Notes: generated from the sequence alone by a model not told the origin. A DNA stretch of 64,000 bases from Marinomonas shanghaiensis (GCF_003259175.1 NZ_QGOK01000003.1:1-64000); one strand, 5' to 3'. Shown: positions 44,961 through 55,777, counted from the stretch's first letter. Numbers and translations: made by a program.

Positions 44961-46273
44961 ATCTACCGATCTCAGGTGCTCCCAATCAAGTGATTGAGAC
45001 GGCCGCTGCAGTTAAAGCAGTTGCTGTGATTGGTCCAGACTTTCATGGAATGAAACCCACCATGTTGGTCAAGGAAGGGGATAAGGTCAAGAAAGGTCAA
45101 GTCATCTTTACGGATAAGAAGACAGAAGGTGTGAAGTACACCGCACCTGCTTCTGGAACCGTTGCTGCGATTAATCGTGGTGAAAGACGCGTCTTTCAGT
45201 CACTGGTTATTGATGTTGAAGGTGATGAGTCCGAAGTCTTCGCGTCTTACTCTGGTTCTGAATTGAAGTCTTTAGAGCGCAGTAAGGTGGTTGAGAATTT
45301 GGTTGAATCCGGTCTTTGGACTGCATTCCGTACCCGTCCTTTCTCAAAAGTACCTGAGATTGCGTCCGTTCCGAGTTCTATTTTTGTTACGGCGATGGAT
45401 ACTAATCCATTAGCGGCTTCTCCTGAAGTGGTGCTTGCTGATCAAGCGGAAGCGTTTGCTGACGGTCTTACTGTGTTAACACGTTTAACAGAAGGTAAGG
45501 TTTTCTTGTGTAAAGCGTCTGGTGCGAAAATTCCTACGACGTCTGATGTGACCGTCGAAGAGTTTGCTGGTGTGCATCCTGCTGGTTTGGCTGGTACTCA
45601 TATCCATTTCCTTGACCCAGTTAACGATAAGAAAACGGTTTGGTCTATCAACTACCAAGATGTGGTTGCTGTAGGCAAATTGTTTGTTACGGGTGAGTTA
45701 AGTGTTGAGCGAGTTATCTCTTTAGCTGGCCCACAAGTCAAAAAGCCGCGTTTGATTCGCACACAAGTTGGCGCAAGTCTTGATAATTTATTGTCAGGCG
45801 AATTGGCTGACGGTGATAACCGAGTCGTTTCTGGCTCCGTGTTATCCGGTCGTGCGGCCAAAGGGCCTTATGCCTTTTTAGGGCGTTATCACAATCAAGT
45901 GTCGGTTTTACTGGAAGGTCGTGAGCGTCAAATGATGCACTACCTTCGTGCTGGCGTAGAAAAACATTCTATTATGAATGTGTTCTTGTCTAAGCTTACC
46001 GGTAAAAAATCTTTTGATATGACCACCACCACAAACGGTAGTGATCGTACCATGTTGCCACTGGGTAACTTTGAGCGAGTAATGCCGCTAGATATTCTTC
46101 CAACACAATTGCTACGTTCTTTGGTTGTGAATGATACAGAGCAGGCTCAGAAGCTTGGTGCGCTTGAATTGGACGAAGAAGATTTGGCTTTGTGTACTTA
46201 CAGTTGCTCAGGTAAGTTCGAATATGGCCCGATCCTTCGGGATTGCCTAACTCTAATAGAGAAAGAGGGTTGA
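44936..46273 (+). CDS. nqrA: Na+-translocating NADH:quinone reductase subunit A
   Basis: The true start is ATG 44936 ([18 protein letters not shown]), the family beginning; the frame is open further upstream but that extension is not part of NqrA. The protein has 445 residues, as usual. NqrA is the peripheral subunit that takes part in quinone binding. It is the first of six nqr genes in canonical order. Its ribosome binding site is weak, and an overlapping small ORF with a strong one precedes it. Confidence 0.95.
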   Translation: MYKITKGLDLPISGAPNQVIETAAAVKAVAVIGPDFHGMKPTMLVKEGDKVKKGQVIFTDKKTEGVKYTAPASGTVAAINRGERRVFQSLVIDVEGDESEVFASYSGSELKSLERSKVVENLVESGLWTAFRTRPFSKVPEIASVPSSIFVTAMDTNPLAASPEVVLADQAEAFADGLTVLTRLTEGKVFLCKASGAKIPTTSDVTVEEFAGVHPAGLAGTHIHFLDPVNDKKTVWSINYQDVVAVGKLFVTGELSVERVISLAGPQVKKPRLIRTQVGASLDNLLSGELADGDNRVVSGSVLSGRAAKGPYAFLGRYHNQVSVLLEGRERQMMHYLRAGVEKHSIMNVFLSKLTGKKSFDMTTTTNGSDRTMLPLGNFERVMPLDILPTQLLRSLVVNDTEQAQKLGALELDEEDLALCTYSCSGKFEYGPILRDCLTLIEKEG

Positions 46274-46276
46274 TTC

Positions 46277-47473
46277 ATGGGGCTTAGAAAAGTACTTGAT
46301 AAAATCGAACCTGAATTTCATTCAGGTGGAAAATACGAAAAGTGGTATGCACTTTTTGAAGCGGTAGACACCATTTTTTATCGTCCAAGTTCGGTGACCA
46401 AAAATGGTTCCCATGTTCGTGATGCGGTCGATATGAAACGTATTATGATCTTGGTGTGGATGTGTACCTTCCCAGCGATGTTTTTTGGTATGTACAACAT
46501 TGGCTTTCAAGCCAATACTGCCATGGACGCTATGGGAGTTACGGCAGCAGATTCATGGCGCCACGGCATCATTGGTGGTCTAACCAACTATGACGCTTCC
46601 AGCATATGGGACAACATGATTTATGGCGCAATGTACTTTTTGCCAGTATATCTTGTGACTTTCGTTGTGGGTGGTTTCTGGGAAGTGTTGTTTGCCTCTG
46701 TGCGTAAGCACGAAGTGAACGAGGGCTTTTTCGTTACGTCTATTCTGTTCTCGCTGTCACTGCCAGCTACTATTCCACTTTGGCAAGTCGCCTTGGGTAT
46801 CACCTTTGGTGTTGTCTTGGCAAAAGAAGTGTTTGGTGGAACGGGCAAGAACTTCCTTAACCCTGCTTTGGCGGGCCGTGCGTTTTTGTTCTTTGCGTAC
46901 CCAGCTTCCATGTCAGGTGATGCAGTTTGGACAGCGGTTGATGGTTTTTCAGGTGCAACAGCGCTAAGCCAATTGGCTGCGGATGGTGTTCCTGGTTTAA
47001 CCGTTGCTTGGTCAGATGCCTTCTTTGGATTCATCCAAGGCTCAATGGGTGAGACTTCAACATTGGCTATCTTAATTGGTGGCGGCGCGTTGCTGATCAT
47101 GCGAATTGCTGCGTGGCGCATTGTGGCCGGTGTTATGTTGGGTATGGTGTTAACCTCTGGATTGTTAAATCTTATTGGTTCAGATACTAATCCAATGTTT
47201 GCAACGCCTTGGTACTGGCACCTTGTTTTGGGTGGTTTTGCCTTTGGTATGATGTATATGGCAACGGACCCTGTGTCAGCTTCCATGACGAACCGTGGTA
47301 AATGGTTCTATGGAGCATTGATCGGTTTGATGGTTGTGCTGATTCGTGTTGTTAACCCTGCCTACCCTGAGGGTATGATGTTGGCAATTTTGTTTGCGAA
47401 TTTGTTTGCGCCATTTATTGACCACTTTGTTGTTCAGGCGAACATTAAACGGAGGATTGCACGCAATGGCTAG
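46277..47473 (+). CDS. nqrB: Na+-translocating NADH:quinone reductase subunit B
   Basis: The protein has 398 residues and about ten membrane helices. The FMN is attached by a phosphoester bond to a Thr in the SGAT-type motif, here FSGATAL with Thr228. Residues near [18 protein letters not shown] are also conserved. NqrB holds the sodium pathway and quinone site with NqrA. It starts 3 bases after nqrA and overlaps the nqrC start by 8 bases. Confidence 0.95.
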   Translation: MGLRKVLDKIEPEFHSGGKYEKWYALFEAVDTIFYRPSSVTKNGSHVRDAVDMKRIMILVWMCTFPAMFFGMYNIGFQANTAMDAMGVTAADSWRHGIIGGLTNYDASSIWDNMIYGAMYFLPVYLVTFVVGGFWEVLFASVRKHEVNEGFFVTSILFSLSLPATIPLWQVALGITFGVVLAKEVFGGTGKNFLNPALAGRAFLFFAYPASMSGDAVWTAVDGFSGATALSQLAADGVPGLTVAWSDAFFGFIQGSMGETSTLAILIGGGALLIMRIAAWRIVAGVMLGMVLTSGLLNLIGSDTNPMFATPWYWHLVLGGFAFGMMYMATDPVSASMTNRGKWFYGALIGLMVVLIRVVNPAYPEGMMLAILFANLFAPFIDHFVVQANIKRRIARNG

Positions 47474-48266
47474 CAGTAACGATAGTATTCAAAAGACCAT
47501 TATAGTTGCTTTATCTTTGTGTTTGGTTTGTTCTATTTTTGTTGCAGCGGCAGCGGTAGGTCTTAAGCCTATACAGAACACCAATAAAGATTTAGACCGT
47601 AAACGTAATATTCTTTCTGCAGCTGGCATGCTTGAGCCTGGTAAGTCTGTAGATGAGATTTTTGAGACGGTTGAAACGCGTATTGTTAACCTGCAAACAG
47701 GTTCTTTCGCAACGCAAGAAGAAATGGACGCTGCAGGCATCAACGTAGCAACCTTTAATCAACAGGCTGCCGCTAAAGATCCTAACTTGTCTATTGCTCT
47801 CAAAGCTGAAGAAGATCCGGCTGGTATTAAACGTCGTTCAAATTTCTCGGCGGTATACTTAGTAAAGTCGGGTGATGCGATTGAACGTATTATTCTTCCA
47901 GTCCATGGTTATGGCTTATGGTCAACCATGTACGGCTTTATGGCTTTGCAAAGCGACTTTAATACAGTGCTTGGCTTTGGTTTTTATGACCAAGGTGAAA
48001 CACCTGGATTGGGTGGTGAAGTAGATAATCCTAACTGGAAGGCTTTGTGGAAGGATAAAAAAGTTTACGACGAGCAAGGCGAGGCTGTTATTGCGCTTGC
48101 CAAAGCTGGTGTAGACAGTTCTGATCCTAAAGCAATGTATAAAGTAGATGGTCTATCTGGCGCAACATTGACAAGCCGTGGGGTAACTCATCTTGTTCAA
48201 TACTGGTTGGGTGAAGAAGGTTTTGGACCATTCTTGTCACAGCTGCGTACTGAAGGAGTTCAATAA
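47466..48266 (+). CDS. nqrC: Na+-translocating NADH:quinone reductase subunit C
   Basis: The start at ATG 47466 ([14 protein letters not shown]) overlaps the nqrB end; a longer upstream frame is not used. The protein has 266 residues with one N-terminal membrane helix (~10-30). The covalent FMN site is in [13 protein letters not shown] (Thr234). Conserved [10 protein letters not shown] and [10 protein letters not shown] are present. ApbE attaches this FMN. nqrD begins at its stop codon. Confidence 0.95.
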   Translation: MASSNDSIQKTIIVALSLCLVCSIFVAAAAVGLKPIQNTNKDLDRKRNILSAAGMLEPGKSVDEIFETVETRIVNLQTGSFATQEEMDAAGINVATFNQQAAAKDPNLSIALKAEEDPAGIKRRSNFSAVYLVKSGDAIERIILPVHGYGLWSTMYGFMALQSDFNTVLGFGFYDQGETPGLGGEVDNPNWKALWKDKKVYDEQGEAVIALAKAGVDSSDPKAMYKVDGLSGATLTSRGVTHLVQYWLGEEGFGPFLSQLRTEGVQ

Positions 48267-48928
48267 TGTCTGATGTGAAAAAAGTCCTCTTTGGGCCGAT
48301 TCTTGCAAATAACCCAATAGCACTACAAATATTGGGTATTTGTTCCGCATTGGCTGTGACGAGCAGTTTGAGTGTTAGTTTGGTTATGGCGATTGCCTTG
48401 ACCTTGGTAACGGCTTTCTCCAGCTTCTTTATTGCGATTATCCGTAACCACATACCAAACAGCATTCGTATTATCGTACAGATGATCATCATTGCGTCAT
48501 TGGTAATTGTGGTGGATCAGATTTTGAAGGCGTTTGCTTTTGAAATCAGTAAGCAATTATCTGTGTTTGTTGGTCTTATCATTACGAACTGTATTGTTAT
48601 GGGACGTGCGGAAGCATTTGCCATGAAAAATGGCCCTGTAATGAGTTTTGTTGATGGTATTGGTAACGGTTTAGGTTACAGTGCGATGTTGATCGTCGTG
48701 GCTTTTTTCCGTGAACTTTTTGGTGCGGGCAAGCTGTTTGGCGTTGAGATCTTTGCGACGGTGCAAAACGGCGGTTGGTATCAGCCTAACGGTTTGATGT
48801 TGCTTCCACCAAGTGCTTTCTTCGTAATTGGCTTGGTTATTTGGGCTTTGCGTGCTTACAAGAAAGAGCAAGTTGAAGCGCCAGAGTTTAAAATTGCAGC
48901 AAATTCTCGTTCTCAGGAGGCACTATAA
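48266..48928 (+). CDS. nqrD: Na+-translocating NADH:quinone reductase subunit D
   Basis: The protein has 220 residues and six membrane helices. [39 protein letters not shown] and [10 protein letters not shown] are NqrD/RnfE motifs. NqrD and NqrE are related subunits with inverted topology that carry an Fe site at their interface. The start shares its first base with the nqrC stop, and nqrE follows immediately. Confidence 0.95.
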   Translation: MSDVKKVLFGPILANNPIALQILGICSALAVTSSLSVSLVMAIALTLVTAFSSFFIAIIRNHIPNSIRIIVQMIIIASLVIVVDQILKAFAFEISKQLSVFVGLIITNCIVMGRAEAFAMKNGPVMSFVDGIGNGLGYSAMLIVVAFFRELFGAGKLFGVEIFATVQNGGWYQPNGLMLLPPSAFFVIGLVIWALRAYKKEQVEAPEFKIAANSRSQEAL

Positions 48929-49537
48929 ATGGAACATTTAATTAGTCTGTTTATTAAAGCCGTTTTTGTTGAAAACATGGCTTTGGCATTCTTCCTTGGT
49001 ATGTGTACTTTCCTAGCCTTGTCTAAGAAAGTAGAGACAGCGATAGGATTAGGTATTGCCGTCGTGGTTGTTTTGGCGATTACTGTGCCCTTGAACAACT
49101 TGTTGTATCAAAACCTTTTGGCGGATGGTGCTCTAGAATGGGCCGGCTTGGGTGGTGTTGATTTAAGCTTTCTAGGTCTGTTGAGTTACATCGGTGTTAT
49201 TGCTGCTGTGGTTCAGATACTAGAAATGACACTAGACAAATATATGCCTGCTTTGTACAACGCACTGGGCGTATTCTTACCGTTGATTACAGTAAACTGT
49301 GCCATCATGGGTGCCTCTTTGTTCATGGTGGAGCGAGACTATAACTTCAGTGAGAGTCTTGTATACGGCGTAGGTGCTGGTGTTGGTTGGGCGCTTGCGA
49401 TTGCTGCGCTAGCTGGTATTCGGGAGAAACTTAAATATTCAGATGTTCCTGCAGGGTTACGTGGTCTTGGTATCACTTTTATCACTGTTGGTCTGATGAG
49501 TTTAGGTTTTATGTCATTTTCGGGTGTGCAGCTTTAA
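48929..49537 (+). CDS. nqrE: Na+-translocating NADH:quinone reductase subunit E
   Basis: The protein has 202 residues and six membrane helices. It begins [38 protein letters not shown] (family start) with the conserved [17 protein letters not shown] and [19 protein letters not shown] Cys in MCTF and one in NCAIMG coordinate the Fe shared with NqrD. It follows nqrD without a gap. Confidence 0.95.
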   Translation: MEHLISLFIKAVFVENMALAFFLGMCTFLALSKKVETAIGLGIAVVVVLAITVPLNNLLYQNLLADGALEWAGLGGVDLSFLGLLSYIGVIAAVVQILEMTLDKYMPALYNALGVFLPLITVNCAIMGASLFMVERDYNFSESLVYGVGAGVGWALAIAALAGIREKLKYSDVPAGLRGLGITFITVGLMSLGFMSFSGVQL

Positions 49538-49579
49538 TCGGCCGCACATTTAGACAACCAAGAATAAGGTTTAACTAAC

Positions 49580-50806
49580 ATGGTCAACTTAGAAATTATT
49601 CTAGGTGTGGTGATGTTCACGGCTATCGTGCTTGCGTTAGTGGCAATTATCCTTGCTGCTCGTGCACGCTTGGTAAGTACTGGTGACGTTACAATCCGCA
49701 TCAATGGTGAAAAAGAAGTGACTGCGCCTGCTGGTGGCAAGTTGCTTCAAACATTAGCTAACAGTGGTATCTTTCTATCGTCCGCATGCGGCGGTGGTGG
49801 TACTTGTGCTCAATGTAAGTGTAAGGTGATGAGTGGTGGTGGTTCTATGCTTTCCACAGAGCAATCTCACTTTACTCGTCGAGATGAAAAAGATGGCTAC
49901 CGTTTGTCCTGTCAGGTTTCTGTGAAACAAGACATGGATGTAGAAGTGCCTGAAGAAGTGTTTGGTGTTAAAGCGTGGGAATGTACGGTTGAATCTAACC
50001 CTAACGTTGCTACCTTCATTAAAGAATTGACGTTGAAGCTGCCTGAAGGTGAAAACGTTAACTTCCGTGCTGGTGGTTATGTTCAGTTAGAAGCGCCTGC
50101 TCACACGGTGCACTACAAAGATTTTGATATCGAAGAAGAGTATCGTGGTGATTGGGATAAGTTTAACCTTTGGAAATTCGTTTCTAAGGTGGATGAAACC
50201 GTCATTCGTGCGTATTCGATGGCAAACTACCCTGAAGAAAGAGGCATTGTTAAGTTTAATATTCGTATTGCTTCTCCGCCTCCGGGTAAAGATGACTTGC
50301 CTCCAGGTCAAATGTCATCTTACGTTTTTAGTCTTAAACCGGGTGATAAGATTAAAGTATATGGTCCTTTTGGTGAATTCTTCGCCAAAGATACAGACGC
50401 AGAAATGGTGTTTGTAGGTGGTGGTGCTGGTATGGCGCCAATGCGTTCTCATATCTTTGATCAGCTTAAGCGTTTGAATTCTAAACGTAAGATTTCGTTC
50501 TGGTACGGTGCTCGCAGCGTACGTGAAGCTTTCTATGTAGAAGAGTATGACAAGCTTCAGGAAGAAAATGAAAACTTTGAATGGCATTTGGCGCTTTCTG
50601 ATCCTCAGCCTGAAGATAACTGGAAAGGCAAAACTGGATTTATCCATAATGTTCTTTATGAAAGTTATCTAAAAGATCATCCGGCGCCGGAAGATTGTGA
50701 GTTCTACATGTGTGGACCTCCAATGATGAACGCGTCTGTAATCAAGATGTTAGAAGATCTAGGTGTCGAAAAAGAAAACATTTTGCTTGATGATTTCGGT
50801 GGCTAG
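49580..50806 (+). CDS. nqrF: Na+-translocating NADH:quinone reductase subunit F
   Basis: The protein has 408 residues. One N-terminal helix (3-27) is followed by a 2Fe-2S ferredoxin domain (Cys70, Cys76, Cys79, Cys111), an FAD-binding domain with [11 protein letters not shown], and an NADH-binding domain with [12 protein letters not shown] and a C-terminal DDFGG. It oxidises NADH and passes electrons into the complex. A hairpin follows it, before apbE. Confidence 0.96.
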   Translation: MVNLEIILGVVMFTAIVLALVAIILAARARLVSTGDVTIRINGEKEVTAPAGGKLLQTLANSGIFLSSACGGGGTCAQCKCKVMSGGGSMLSTEQSHFTRRDEKDGYRLSCQVSVKQDMDVEVPEEVFGVKAWECTVESNPNVATFIKELTLKLPEGENVNFRAGGYVQLEAPAHTVHYKDFDIEEEYRGDWDKFNLWKFVSKVDETVIRAYSMANYPEERGIVKFNIRIASPPPGKDDLPPGQMSSYVFSLKPGDKIKVYGPFGEFFAKDTDAEMVFVGGGAGMAPMRSHIFDQLKRLNSKRKISFWYGARSVREAFYVEEYDKLQEENENFEWHLALSDPQPEDNWKGKTGFIHNVLYESYLKDHPAPEDCEFYMCGPPMMNASVIKMLEDLGVEKENILLDDFGG

Positions 50807-50814
50807 CACCTAAT

Positions 50815-50840
50815 AAAGACCCACCACACGGTGGGTCTTT
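50815..50840 (+). terminator. Hairpin between nqrF and apbE
   Basis: AAAGACCCACC and GGTGGGTCTTT form a perfect 11-bp stem with a 4-base loop (ACAC), followed by a short T-rich stretch. It could be a terminator or partial attenuator that lowers apbE and nqrM expression relative to the structural subunits. Confidence 0.75.
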
Positions 50841-50868
50841 GTTTTATTGGCAATTAAAAAGACTTTTT

Positions 50869-51882
50869 ATGCGCAAAAAAATACTGTTCTCTGCTTTCCT
50901 GCTTATTATTGTTGCCGTTTTTTATAGACTTTCCGTGTTTACGCCTGAGCTGGTAGGTTTCTCTGGCCCTACAATGGGAACGACATACACCGTAAAATTC
51001 TATACTACTGAAGATGTTCAAAAACCTTGGGATTTGAAAGACGATGTTGACGCTGTCTTGGTAAGAGTCAACAAGCTTATGTCGACCTATGATCCAAACT
51101 CCGAGTTGTCTGAATTTAACAAATTACCCGCAGGACAAACTGTTACGGTAAGCGAAGAGATGGCTTACGTGATTGATAAGGCTTTGCTAATTAGCAATAT
51201 GTCTGCTGGTGAATATGATGTAACGATTGGTCCTCTGGTGAATCTCTGGGGCTTTGGTCCTGGGAAGCGAGAAGACAAGGTGCCAACTCAAGCCGAGATT
51301 GAAGAGGCTAAGTCGAGAGTAGGTTATCGGTATTTAACGCTTGATGGTCTGCGTTTAAGCAAAGAAAAAGACATTTATGTGGATTTATCCTCGATTGCAA
51401 AAGGCTACGGTGTAGATGCGGTGGCCAAAGTTTTGCAAGACAAAGGAATCGAAAGTTACCTAGTTGAAGTCGGCGGTGAGATTGCATCAAAAGGTGTGAA
51501 GCCAGATGGTTCGCCTTGGCGGATTGCTATTGAAAGTCCTGCTGGTGGTCATAATATCGCTGAGAGAATTATAGATGTAACCAATATTGCGTTGGCGACA
51601 TCGGGTGATTACCGAAATTATTTTGAAGAAAATGGTGTGCGTTATTCCCATACCATAAGTCCAGTTACTGGAAGACCAATTACACATCGTTTGGTATCTG
51701 TTACTGTGGTAGATAAAACCACAACGATGGCCGATGGACTGGCAACGGCAATTACCGTGCTTGGCCCAGAAAAGGGTTATGAGTTTGCTCAAGAAAATGG
51801 TATTGCCGCTTATTTGTTAGTAAAAACGGATTTTGGTTTTGAAGAGCGTCCATCCGACGCCTTCAAGTCTTACTTAAAGTAA
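50869..51882 (+). CDS. apbE: FAD:protein FMN transferase ApbE
   Basis: ATG 50869 (MRKKILFSAFLLIIVAVFY) gives 337 residues with an N-terminal signal anchor. SGPTMGTTYTVKFY at the N-terminus of the domain, DLSSIAKGYGVDAVA, and SGDYRNYFEENGVRYSHTISPVTGRP are conserved ApbE motifs, and the flavin transferase attaches FMN to NqrB and NqrC. The position directly after nqrF suits this job. A slightly earlier start in the frame is possible; the ribosome binding site is weak either way. Confidence 0.93.
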   Translation: MRKKILFSAFLLIIVAVFYRLSVFTPELVGFSGPTMGTTYTVKFYTTEDVQKPWDLKDDVDAVLVRVNKLMSTYDPNSELSEFNKLPAGQTVTVSEEMAYVIDKALLISNMSAGEYDVTIGPLVNLWGFGPGKREDKVPTQAEIEEAKSRVGYRYLTLDGLRLSKEKDIYVDLSSIAKGYGVDAVAKVLQDKGIESYLVEVGGEIASKGVKPDGSPWRIAIESPAGGHNIAERIIDVTNIALATSGDYRNYFEENGVRYSHTISPVTGRPITHRLVSVTVVDKTTTMADGLATAITVLGPEKGYEFAQENGIAAYLLVKTDFGFEERPSDAFKSYLK

Positions 51883-51922
51883 GAGCGTAATTCTTTGTAT
51901 TTTTGTTTATAGGAGAAAGGTA

Positions 51923-52156
51923 ATGTTGACGATCGTTTTGGCATTTGTCCTTATGCTTTTGTTGGTGACAGCCATGTCTGTTGGCGTATTAATGGGAAGA
52001 AAGCCCATCTCTGGCTCATGCGGTGGTATGAGTGCGTTGGGAATGGAAGTGGCTTGTGATATTTGTGGTGGCGATAAAGGCAAGTGTGAGAAAGAGACAA
52101 AAAAGAATGTCGCCGAAAAAGTCTCTGATGACACATTTTATGACGCAACGAAATAA
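51923..52156 (+). CDS. nqrM: NQR maturation protein NqrM
   Basis: The protein has 77 residues: one membrane helix (~3-23) then a Cys-rich part with GSCGG, CDICGG and GKC. NqrM (formerly DUF539) supplies Fe to the NqrD-NqrE Cys cluster during assembly. AGGAGA precedes the ATG. It lies between apbE and sthA. Confidence 0.92.
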   Translation: MLTIVLAFVLMLLLVTAMSVGVLMGRKPISGSCGGMSALGMEVACDICGGDKGKCEKETKKNVAEKVSDDTFYDATK

Positions 52157-52177
52157 CTGAACAGTGAAGAGGGTGTT

Positions 52178-53572
52178 ATGACAACAAGACATTATGATGT
52201 TGTGGTTTTGGGTACGGGCCCTGCGGGAGAAGGCGCGGCGATGAGTGCCGCAAAAGCAGGCAAAAAAGTGGCGGTTATAGAAGCCAGTTCACAAGTCGGC
52301 GGAAGTTGTACGCATTTAGGGACGATTCCATCAAAAGCATTACGTCATGCTGTTAAGGAAATTATTGCTTTTAACACCAACCCTATGTTTCGTGACATTG
52401 GTGAACCTCGTTGGTTCTCATTCCCGAAAGTATTGGACCGCGCTAATCGAGTGATTGATAAGCAGGTTATGGGTCGTACTGAATACTATGCGCGTAACCG
52501 AATTGATATTTATTTTGGTCGTGGCAAATTCAAAGATGTGAACACTATCGAAGTGAATACCTATGAGAAAGGACCTGAGCTGTTAGTGGCGAAGAAAGTT
52601 GTGATTGCGACTGGCTCTCGTCCTTATCGTCCCGCTAATATCGACTTTTCTCATCCTCGTATTTATTGTTCCGATACCATTTTGAGTTTAAGTCATACAC
52701 CCCGTTCTCTTATTATTTATGGTGCTGGGGTTATCGGTTGTGAGTATGCTTCCATTTTTTGTGGTTTGGGTGTTCGTGTTGAGCTGATCAATCCAGCGAA
52801 AAAGTTATTGAGCTTTTTGGACGATGAGATTACGGATGCATTGAGTTACCATCTGCGCGATGGTGGAGTGCTCATTCGTCATAATGAGACTTACGATTCT
52901 GTTGAGACAACGGAGCGCGGGGTTGTGATGCACATGGCCTCCGGTAAAAAAATACGCGCTGATGCGTTGTTATTCTGCAATGGTCGTTCTGGTAATACGG
53001 ATAACTTGGGATTGGAGGCGATTGGTTTAGAAGCCAATGCGCGTGGTCAGTTGGCGGTAAATGATACGTATCAAACTCAGGTAGAAAGCGTATACGCTGC
53101 CGGCGATGTCATTGGCTGGCCGAGTTTGGCTAGTGCGGCTTATGATCAAGGGCGTGCTGCAGCGGCTAACATGTTTGGTCTTGCGGGTGGTGAATTCATC
53201 AGTGAAGTGCCTACTGGCATTTATACCATTCCTGAGATCAGTTCGGTAGGTAAAACGGAAGCAGAGTTAACTGCTGAAAAAGTGCCTTACGAAGTGGGTC
53301 GAGCCTTCTTTAAAAATACGGCTCGTGCGCAAATCACCGGAGAAGCGGTGGGCATGCTAAAAATATTGTTCCACCGTGAATCGCTGGAATTGTTGGGGAT
53401 TCATTGTTTTGGTGACCAAGCCTCAGAGATTGTTCATATCGGACAGGCCATTATGAAGCAGCCGGGTAAACAGAACACATTGAAGTATTTCTTGAATACG
53501 ACATTTAACTACCCAACCATGGCTGAGGCCTATCGGGTTGCTGCGTTAAATGGTTTTAACCGCGTTTTCTAG
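52178..53572 (+). CDS. sthA: Soluble pyridine nucleotide transhydrogenase
   Basis: The protein has 464 residues of the flavin disulfide reductase fold. [24 protein letters not shown] binds FAD. The position of the redox disulfide reads [14 protein letters not shown], with only one Cys, as is usual for Sth[16 protein letters not shown] binds NAD(P). It transfers hydride between NADPH and NAD+. It lies 21 bases after nqrM, and a strong terminator follows. Confidence 0.94.
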   Translation: MTTRHYDVVVLGTGPAGEGAAMSAAKAGKKVAVIEASSQVGGSCTHLGTIPSKALRHAVKEIIAFNTNPMFRDIGEPRWFSFPKVLDRANRVIDKQVMGRTEYYARNRIDIYFGRGKFKDVNTIEVNTYEKGPELLVAKKVVIATGSRPYRPANIDFSHPRIYCSDTILSLSHTPRSLIIYGAGVIGCEYASIFCGLGVRVELINPAKKLLSFLDDEITDALSYHLRDGGVLIRHNETYDSVETTERGVVMHMASGKKIRADALLFCNGRSGNTDNLGLEAIGLEANARGQLAVNDTYQTQVESVYAAGDVIGWPSLASAAYDQGRAAAANMFGLAGGEFISEVPTGIYTIPEISSVGKTEAELTAEKVPYEVGRAFFKNTARAQITGEAVGMLKILFHRESLELLGIHCFGDQASEIVHIGQAIMKQPGKQNTLKYFLNTTFNYPTMAEAYRVAALNGFNRVF

Positions 53573-53591
53573 TCACATAGAATAGAGAAAT

Positions 53592-53621
53592 AAAAATGCC
53601 CACTTTGACGTGGGCATTTTT
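53592..53621. terminator. Bidirectional terminator after sthA
   Basis: AAAAATGCCCAC and GTGGGCATTTTT form a perfect 12-bp stem with a 6-base loop (TTTGAC), flanked by A and T runs, between convergent sthA and hpt. Confidence 0.92.
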
Positions 53622-53664
53622 TTGGCTAATTATTGCTCTATTAATTTTTTGTATCTAGCTCAAG

Positions 53665-54216
53665 TTAGCTGCCTTTGATGGCGTAGATGCCTTTCAGATT
53701 CCTGAAAAAGCCTTTGTAGTCCATTCCATAGCCGAATAAAAATCGATCGGCTACGTCCGTTCCAATATAATCGGGTGTCATATCTGTTTTGCGGTCGTGG
53801 AGTTTATTGATGACAGTGGCCGTGTACACGCTATTGGTCTCTTGCTGTTCTAGCCAACTAACAATAGCCTGAAGTGTATGCCCTTGGTCGAAAATATCGT
53901 CAATCACCAATATGTGTCTGTTTTTTAGGCTGGTTTGTGGGTAGCTTAGCCAATTTAGTGAAGCGCCTTCCGTTTCCATTCCGTAACGTGTCGCATGGAT
54001 GTAGTCCAATTCTAATGGGAAATTTAGGCGTTCAATAAGTGCCGCCGTTGGTATTAATCCACCATTCATCACACACAACACAAGTGGCATTTTATCGGCC
54101 AAATCTGCGGAAATTTGAGATGCCATTTTATCAAGGGCTTCATTGAGTTTTACTTCGTCGACTAAGCAATCCGCTTCATCTAAAATTTTGTTTAGGTCGT
54201 TGATTGTATTCGTCAT
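53665..54216 (-). CDS. hpt: Hypoxanthine-guanine phosphoribosyltransferase
   Basis: The protein has 183 residues of the type I phosphoribosyltransferase fold. The PRPP motif is HILVIDDIFDQGHTLQ, and VLCVMNGGLIPTAALIERL is the early motif. It salvages hypoxanthine and guanine to IMP and GMP. It forms a pair with yihY (37 bases upstream) on the same strand, though the two functions are unrelated. Confidence 0.92.
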   Translation of the reverse strand: MTNTINDLNKILDEADCLVDEVKLNEALDKMASQISADLADKMPLVLCVMNGGLIPTAALIERLNFPLELDYIHATRYGMETEGASLNWLSYPQTSLKNRHILVIDDIFDQGHTLQAIVSWLEQQETNSVYTATVINKLHDRKTDMTPDYIGTDVADRFLFGYGMDYKGFFRNLKGIYAIKGS

Positions 54217-54253
54217 GGTAAGCCCTATTGTGAAAAATTTGCGGGATTCTACA

Positions 54254-55114
54254 TTAATCCTGACCAGATGCTAAGTTTTTCTGTTGAGAAGTGCTTTTTA
54301 CATTATGCAATGTGGCGCATAGGCAGATTGAGGCAAGCACAATGAGCCATGAACTTTGTAACCACACCAGAAAGATAGGTATGGCAGCAAACGCGCCATA
54401 AACGACTTGGTAGCCTGCAAAAAACTGCGCAAATGAGCTGAATGTCGTATTGAGTATGTACAAGCCAATACTGCCTGCAAGTGCCGATATCGCGGCCCAT
54501 TTTATGGATACTTCCGCGTTTGGGGTCAGAAAATTTAGTGTAAATAGCATTAAAAAATACAGAGCTATACTGCCAAGTTCTAATAAATTATCAAGCCAGC
54601 TATTGGTTTCTATGCCGTATATTTGCATGGATATGAGAGTGCCATACAAGCTCAAGGAGGAAGCAAAGATAATGGGTCCTAGAGTGAGGATCGCCCAGTA
54701 GGTCAGTAATCTTTCTCTGATTTTTCGAGCCTTTTTAATTTCCCAGATCGACTGAACGCTGCTTTCAAAGCTATTGAGCAGCAATAGTGCCGTGACAAAG
54801 AGGGCAATGAGTCCTGCGATGGGAAGGTTTTTAGTTTGTGCTGAAAATTTAATAAGGTAAGGCATCATGATGTCGCTGGAGCCTGGTGCTAAATGTTGTT
54901 CTATCAATCTAAACAATTGAGTTTGCATCGACTCGAGAGCGGGTGTGAAGCTGAGTATGCCCACAATGATGGTGATGATAGGTACGGCGGCCAGCAAACT
55001 AGATAGGGTGAGTTGCGCGGCTTTTTGTGAAAGGTTGCTGTTTTTGAATCTAGTGATGGTCAAATATCCATAACGTTTGAAGACAAGAAAAAAATACATA
55101 AGACGTTCAGGCAT
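54254..55114 (-). CDS. YihY/BrkB family inner-membrane protein
   Basis: The protein has 286 residues and about six membrane helices. KAAQLTLSSLLAAVPIITIIVGILSF near the N-terminus and later YQVVYGAFAAIPIFLVWLQSSWLIVL are the YihY/UPF0761 signatures. The family was once called ribonuclease BN, incorrectly; its role is unknown. It starts a minus-strand pair with hpt. Confidence 0.88.
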   Translation of the reverse strand: MPERLMYFFLVFKRYGYLTITRFKNSNLSQKAAQLTLSSLLAAVPIITIIVGILSFTPALESMQTQLFRLIEQHLAPGSSDIMMPYLIKFSAQTKNLPIAGLIALFVTALLLLNSFESSVQSIWEIKKARKIRERLLTYWAILTLGPIIFASSLSLYGTLISMQIYGIETNSWLDNLLELGSIALYFLMLFTLNFLTPNAEVSIKWAAISALAGSIGLYILNTTFSSFAQFFAGYQVVYGAFAAIPIFLVWLQSSWLIVLASICLCATLHNVKSTSQQKNLASGQD

Positions 55115-55492
55115 GTTTATCGGACTCTGTTGATTGAGCTATTACGATATCATAGCCAGAGAATTTTTCACGATTCCTGAGTAATTGAATGCAGGCGGAT
55201 AAAAAAATTTATCGTGGTATGGGTGACTTTTGGTTGGTTTGCCTTGGTGTGTTGGGTTTTTGATGGGGAATTTGTTTATTGAGCGAAGGGAGTGGGGTCT
55301 TTTAATCTACCTAATCTCGTGCTTTCGATGCACATTGCACAAACACGGTGCAAGGTGACTCCTTTTGGCGCGTTCGGCTTGTTTTTTACCGGGTCTGCTT
55401 GTAATATTTACCTCGTTCCTTTTGTGATATTTGTGCTGCGGAGTAGTGAATTTTAACTATTCTCGGTTCCTTGGTTACAAATAGTCATTTTT

Positions 55493-55516
55493 AGCCCAGT
55501 TTACTGGGCTTTTTTA
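55493..55516 (+). terminator. Plus-strand terminator with no gene upstream
   Basis: AGCCCAGT and ACTGGGCT form an 8-bp stem with a two-base loop, followed by six T. The minus-strand side lacks a T run, so it acts on the plus strand. The nearest plus-strand gene upstream is sthA at 53.6 kb, which already has its own terminator. Confidence 0.75.
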
Positions 55517-55526
55517 TGTCTATTGG

Positions 55527-55554
55527 TTGACGATTGCTATTCCATCCCTATAAT
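55527..55554 (+). promoter_or_regulatory. Sigma-70 promoter of tRNA-Arg
   Basis: TTGACG (55527-55532) and TATAAT (55549-55554) are separated by 16 bases. The tRNA starts 30 bases after the -10. The GCCC following the -10 is a GC-rich discriminator, as in stringently controlled stable RNA promoters. Confidence 0.75.
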
Positions 55555-55583
55555 AGCCCACCACATGAAATGTAATGAGCATC

Positions 55584-55660
55584 GTTCCGTTAGCTCAGTT
55601 GGATAGAGCAACCGCCTTCTAAGCGGTAGGTCACTGGTTCGAATCCAGTACGGAGCACCA
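55584..55660 (+). tRNA. tRNA-Arg (anticodon UCU)
   Basis: The 77-base gene folds as a cloverleaf: acceptor GTTCCGT with ACGGAGC (one G-U), D arm with GCTC...GAGC, anticodon stem ACCGC/GCGGT with loop CTTCTAA, T arm with GGTTCGAATCC, and encoded CCA. The anticodon TCT reads AGA/AGG arginine codons. It precedes tig and may be on the same transcript. Confidence 0.95.
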
Positions 55661-55777
55661 TTTCAGTCCATTACTTTAATTAATTTTATTTAGGTTTTGT
55701 TGGCTGGTAATTGAATGTATGTCTTGTCAATGACGAGATTGCCAACAAATTAAAGCAAGTTCCCGAGAGGAAGTTTT

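Larger units (their letters stand above)
55115..55583. other. Intergenic region before tRNA-Arg, with possible small RNA
   Basis: The 469 bases contain no supportable gene. On the plus strand, a hairpin TTGCAC/GTGCAA lies at 55335-55353, within a region where GGAGT and GACTCC are complementary (55290-55360). A terminator follows at 55493-55516 although no plus-strand gene precedes it. A good promoter for the tRNA lies at 55527-55554. A small RNA between about 55260 and 55510 is possible. Confidence 0.4.

Noticed and set aside
55267..55362. 31-codon plus-strand frame before the orphan terminator
   Set aside because: It has no ribosome binding site and no coding-like composition; the region looks more like structured RNA.
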